Shown: piece by piece, positions 60,930-64,000 of the stretch
Layout: each line of letters starts with the position of its first letter
Position numbering within the stretch: the stretch's first letter is position 1
Assembly: GCF_024218795.1 (NCBI RefSeq)
Contig: NZ_CP100400.1
Coordinates: forward strand, 62,001 to 126,000
Direction: 5' to 3'
Source of the DNA: Halorussus aquaticus
Lineage (GTDB): Archaea; Halobacteriota; Halobacteria; Halobacteriales; Haladaptataceae
DNA length: 64,000 nt
Made by a program: the position numbers and the translations under genes
The notes under the pieces: model-generated
Seen by the model: only the letters and a program-made list of their open reading frames with translations
Told to the model about the DNA's origin: nothing
Databases searched by the model: none

Positions 60930-61040
60930 TCGTTCCCGGAACCGTTGTTTCCCTCGCTGTTCGGCATCAGCTCGATAAACTCGAACCACCTAGCTGACCA
61001 GTCGAAGAACCTATACGAACACCGTTTGTCACGTGGCGGT

Positions 61041-61958
61041 ATGTCGCGACGGACACTCACCTTCCGCGGGGGAACCCGGACGGCCGTCGGCTTCGTCGTC
61101 GCGTTCGCGCTGCTCCTGACGGGAGCGATGCCGGTCAAGCGGGCCGTGTCCGACGCGTCGGGTCCGGTCACGCTGGCGTTCCGAATCTCCGTGTTCGTCT
61201 TACTGGCCGGAATCGCTCTCGCCGCGCTCCGGCGGGAGGGCATCGGAATCGCCGACCTCGGACTGTCGTCACGCCACCTCCTTCCCGCAGTCGCCACCTT
61301 CGGCGGCGTGTGGGTGACGCTGAACCTCCTCGGCGTCGGCGTGGCCGCGACGACCGGCAACCCGTGGGGTCTCGGGTTCCTCCGAGAGACCACGCCCGTT
61401 CTCGTCGCGGGTCTTCCCGCACCGCGAGTGACGACACTACTCTTTTACTTCCTCGTCGTCGGGATGGTCGAGGAGTTCACGATGCGGGGGTACCTCCAGA
61501 CGAAGGTCGTCGCGCTGCTCGGCGACGACACCCGTCCCCGCGTCGCGCTCGGAATCCTGACCGCGAGCCTCGTGTTCGGTCTCGGACACGTTCCGAGCGC
61601 GCTGGTCGCTGGCGCGTCCGTGCGAGGTGCCTTCTCGGCCGTGGCGGTGAGCGCGGCGTCGGGGGTCGCGTTCGGGGTGCTCTACGAGACGACGCGGAAC
61701 CTCTACTTCGTGGGACTCCTGCACGGACTCGGCGATACGTGGCCGCTCGTCGTCGATTGGATGAACTGGTCGGGGAGCGCGCTCGGCGCGTTTCTACTCG
61801 GTATCGCGGGTATCTACCTCGGGGCGGCGTTGGCCTATCGGTACTGGGCGCTCGACACCGACCTGACGCCGGTGATTCGGCGATGGGAGTCGAGTCGTTC
61901 CGCCTCTGCCGCTGAGGGTGCCGTTCCGACAGAGGCTCCGGGGTCAGGTTCCGAGTGA
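61041..61958 (+). CDS. CPBP-family intramembrane protease
   Basis: The start is the ATG giving MSRRTLTFRGGTRTAVGFVVAF; earlier in-frame ATGs are poor. The 305-residue product has about eight membrane segments and the Abi/CPBP catalytic motifs VEEFTMRGYLQTKVV (EExxxR), FGLGHVPSALVAG and LLHGLGDTWP. It would cleave a membrane substrate; no partner is seen. The C-terminus has a hydrophilic tail. Confidence 0.88.
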   Translation: MSRRTLTFRGGTRTAVGFVVAFALLLTGAMPVKRAVSDASGPVTLAFRISVFVLLAGIALAALRREGIGIADLGLSSRHLLPAVATFGGVWVTLNLLGVGVAATTGNPWGLGFLRETTPVLVAGLPAPRVTTLLFYFLVVGMVEEFTMRGYLQTKVVALLGDDTRPRVALGILTASLVFGLGHVPSALVAGASVRGAFSAVAVSAASGVAFGVLYETTRNLYFVGLLHGLGDTWPLVVDWMNWSGSALGAFLLGIAGIYLGAALAYRYWALDTDLTPVIRRWESSRSASAAEGAVPTEAPGSGSE

Positions 61959-61974
61959 CATTCCGGAACAGTCG

Positions 61975-62607
61975 CTACTCCGCCGCGGTCCCGAACGCCT
62001 CGTAGTACAGCAGTCCGAGCGTCGTCCGGCCGTCTCGAATCTCGCGCTCGGCGACGTGTTCGCGCAACTCGTCCAGCGTCGTCGTCTCGACGCGAATCGA
62101 CTCGTTGTGGTCCAGTTCCTGCTCGGCGGTCGGCGTACACCCGCGGGCGACGAAGAAGTGCAGGACCGAGTTGGCGATGCCGTTCGCGGGTTCGACGCTG
62201 GTCAGGAACTCGACGCCGTCGGCCTCGTGGCCGGTCTCCTCCCGGAGTTCGCGGCGGGCCGCCGCGTCGCGGTTCTCGTCCTCGGGTTCCATCCCGCCGA
62301 CCGGGAGACTCCGATTCACTCGCCGCACGGCCTGCCGCCACTCCTCGATGACGACCACGTCGCCCTCGGGTGTGAACGGGAGGACCACGACGCTCTCGGA
62401 TTCCGCGACGTAGTCGAAGTCGGTCTCGGTGCCGTCGGGCAGTCTCACGTCCTCGTGTCGCACGTCGAATCCCGGACAGGAGTACGCGACCGCCGAGTCG
62501 AGCGTCGCCCACGCGAGGGGGTCGTCTGTCGGGACGTCCTCGGTCGGAACGTTCCGGGAAGCGGGGTCGTCGGACGGAGCATCGCCGGTGGCGGGGTCGT
62601 CAGACAT
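61975..62607 (-). CDS. NUDIX hydrolase
   Basis: The 210-residue product has the NUDIX box GMEPEDENRDAAARRELREETG inside a longer beta/alpha domain (LPFTPEGDVVVIEEWRQAVRRVNRSLPVG before it and FHFVARGC-like VLHFFVARGCTPTAEQELD after it), which resembles the ADP-ribose pyrophosphatase group. An N-terminal acidic region of about 35 residues precedes it. It would hydrolyse a nucleoside diphosphate linked to X. It is convergent with the CPBP gene, 16 bases between stops. Confidence 0.88.
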   Translation of the reverse strand: MSDDPATGDAPSDDPASRNVPTEDVPTDDPLAWATLDSAVAYSCPGFDVRHEDVRLPDGTETDFDYVAESESVVVLPFTPEGDVVVIEEWRQAVRRVNRSLPVGGMEPEDENRDAAARRELREETGHEADGVEFLTSVEPANGIANSVLHFFVARGCTPTAEQELDHNESIRVETTTLDELREHVAEREIRDGRTTLGLLYYEAFGTAAE

Positions 62608-62906
62608 GCGTGGGTGTTCGCTGGCGAGCGACCAAAAACCCGACCGATCGGGCGCGGCCCTCCGCGGTCAGTTCCGACGTGGTTCGGGGCGACCAGTCGG
62701 TCCCACGTCCGGGCGGAGGCCGTACACTCCCCCTCACGCCCGATGTTCGTTTCTGAACGAAACTCTCACATGCCGCGTGAAAACGAGAGACTGCAAAATA
62801 GCAGGCATATCCAGTCGGATTCGACTGTATATCTGATTGAAACTGATTGGAAGTGCTTGGTTTTGCCCAACCTTTAAGTCCCACCTTCGTAATGTATCGA
62901 ACGTCC
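62608..62906. promoter_or_regulatory. Intergenic region before the solute-binding gene
   Basis: The 299-base gap separates the divergent NUDIX and binding-protein genes. No gene is seen. Composition falls in AT content around 62780-62880. The promoter of the binding-protein gene lies at the right end. Confidence 0.4.
62871..62879 (+). promoter_or_regulatory. TATA box of the solute-binding protein gene
   Basis: The sequence cctttaagt is centred about 32 bases before the ATG at 62907 and 17 before an earlier in-frame ATG at 62892. The distance supports the later ATG, as the earlier one would lie upstream of the transcript start. Confidence 0.45.
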
Positions 62907-64000
62907 ATGGCTGACAACCCTTCACGGACGAGGCGACGATTCATCGCAGGTGCCGGTGCGACCGGCGTCGCCGCGCTCGCAGGCTGTAGCGGCAACGATA
63001 GTTCGAACGGCACGACGACCGACAGTTCCGGCGGTACGACCGTCGGGACGACGATGTCGGGCGGCGAGATGGCCGACAAAATCGTGTTCTACAACTCCGG
63101 CGGACTCGGTTCCGACCCCGGAACGGAGAAGAACATCCAGCGGTTCCAGGACGAGACCGGCATTCAGGTCGAGGTCAACGAGGTCCCGTGGAGCAACCTC
63201 AAGACCAGCCTCACGACGAACTGGCGCAACCAGAGCAGCGAGATAGACGCGTTCAACGGGCCGACGTGGTGGCTCGCCGACTTCGTGAACGCGGGCTGGC
63301 TCGAACCGCTCGGTCTCGGTGACGGCCACATGGGGAAGTTCCCCGACAGCCTCCGCAGTCTCGTCACCTTCGACGGGAAGACGTACATGGCTCCCCAACT
63401 CGGCAAGTGGGGTTCCTACCTCTACGACAAGAAGGTGCTGTCGGAGGCGGGCTACGACGCGCCGCCGGACACGTGGGACGACGTCCTGAACATGGGTTCG
63501 GACCTCGGCTCGGGCAATCGCTCGGCGTTCGGCTTCACGTGGGCGAACAAGGATGTGTTCATGTTCAAGCAGTTCCTCTATCAGGCGGGGAGCGAACTGT
63601 TCGACGACAGTAACAACCCGTCGTTCGTCGAGACCGGGACGAAGGTGTTCAACGACTTCCTGATTCCGCTCCGAGAGCAGGGTCTCATCCCCGACGGCAC
63701 TTCCAGTATGGGCGAGGGCGGCATCGGCGACACCTTCATCGCCGGGAACCTCGCTACGGTCGAATCGTGGACGCCGCTCGGGTCCCGCGTCCTCGGCTCC
63801 GAGGGCTGGGACGAGAGCCGCCTCGGCAGCGCCAAACCGCCGAAGGGACCGTCCTCGCGCGCCACGTTCCAAGACGCCAACGGCGTCGCGGTCTCGGCCT
63901 TCTCCAAGCGCAAGAAGGCCGCCAAGAAGTTCGCCCGGTTCATGTCCACGACCGAGTCGTCCAAGACGGACATGCTCGTCGAGGGCAACCCGTCGGTGGT
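62907..64000 (+). CDS. ABC transporter solute-binding lipoprotein, sugar type, partial
   Basis: The first 364 codons of a larger protein are in the window. The start gives MADNPSRTRRRFIAGAGATG, then VAALAGCSGND: a Tat signal with the lipobox Cys. The mature protein is a type-1 extracellular solute-binding protein of the sugar class: NIQRFQDETGIQVEVNEVPWSNLKTSL, YMAPQLGKWGSYLYDKKVLSEAGYDAPPDTWDDVL, GDTFIAGNLATVESWTPLGS, and an FSKRKKAAKKFARFM tail motif. The permease and ATPase genes are expected to follow beyond the window. The sugar is not known. Confidence 0.9.
   Translation, partial: MADNPSRTRRRFIAGAGATGVAALAGCSGNDSSNGTTTDSSGGTTVGTTMSGGEMADKIVFYNSGGLGSDPGTEKNIQRFQDETGIQVEVNEVPWSNLKTSLTTNWRNQSSEIDAFNGPTWWLADFVNAGWLEPLGLGDGHMGKFPDSLRSLVTFDGKTYMAPQLGKWGSYLYDKKVLSEAGYDAPPDTWDDVLNMGSDLGSGNRSAFGFTWANKDVFMFKQFLYQAGSELFDDSNNPSFVETGTKVFNDFLIPLREQGLIPDGTSSMGEGGIGDTFIAGNLATVESWTPLGSRVLGSEGWDESRLGSAKPPKGPSSRATFQDANGVAVSAFSKRKKAAKKFARFMSTTESSKTDMLVEGNPSV

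Noticed and set aside
1-64000. CRISPR arrays, tRNA or rRNA genes
   Set aside because: I looked for regularly spaced repeats and for tRNA-like arms in the gaps and found none. A tRNA scan would settle this.

Overview
The window is a 64-kb piece of a halophilic archaeal (class Halobacteria) chromosome. The evidence is a high GC content of about two thirds by eye, very acidic protein sequences, Tat signal peptides with and without a lipobox, many start codons 23-33 bases from TATA-like boxes (leaderless style), a CetZ tubulin homologue, class-I HMG-CoA reductase for archaeal lipids, F420 biosynthesis, ubiquitin-like MoaD/SAMP proteins and the archaeosine tRNA-modification genes. A Halorussus-like genus is plausible but cannot be fixed from the sequence alone. 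No rRNA, tRNA, CRISPR array or complete insertion sequence was seen.

Layout. 0-8 kb: end of a TrkA-C protein, small membrane proteins, an ABC-2 exporter, a Tat-secreted protein, ribose-1,5-bisphosphate isomerase, hmgA. 8-20 kb: cupin, a noncoding repeat with hairpins, a TPR protein, icd, an isoaspartyl peptidase, a long Thr/Glu-rich secreted protein, map, a zinc ribbon, a HIT protein, a CDF transporter and a MiaB-like tRNA methylthiotransferase. 20-29.8 kb: membrane proteins (MscS-like, YihY), a PQQ-propeller lipoprotein, deoC, tmk, an SDR epimerase, cetZ1 overlapped by a signal-peptide/TM gene. 29.8-38 kb: F420 genes cofC-cofG and cofH, separated by a coupled three-gene phosphorelay. 37.8-41.2 kb: purine genes purC, purU, purS, purQ, with overlapping mini-ORFs before purC and purQ. 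41-48.6 kb: small genes, RaSEA, a large palindromic repeat, VanZ, a tungsten aldehyde ferredoxin oxidoreductase, and a low-GC Na+/H+ antiporter that looks transferred. 48.6-54 kb: a Cys/Met PLP enzyme and two divergent clusters, each with a MoaD-fold protein with an unusual C-terminus. 54-60.4 kb: arcS and tgtA, with an AbrB-PIN toxin-antitoxin pair placed exactly at the 3' end of tgtA and bordered by a decayed second copy of that 3' end. 60.4-64 kb: CPBP protease, NUDIX and the start of a sugar-type ABC solute-binding protein.

How genes work together. tgtA, arcS and RaSEA together give the known archaeosine (G+) route in tRNA. cofC, cofG and cofH give three steps of F420 synthesis. purC/purS/purQ and the formyl-folate enzyme PurU belong to purine synthesis. 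The most unusual signals are the tgtA 3'-end duplication around the toxin-antitoxin pair, the MoaD-like protein ending in Cys-Cys coupled to a polytopic membrane protein, the MoaD with residues after its Gly-Gly, the triplicated purQ start, the dispersed palindromic intergenic repeat, and hairpin-forming insertions inside several coding genes.
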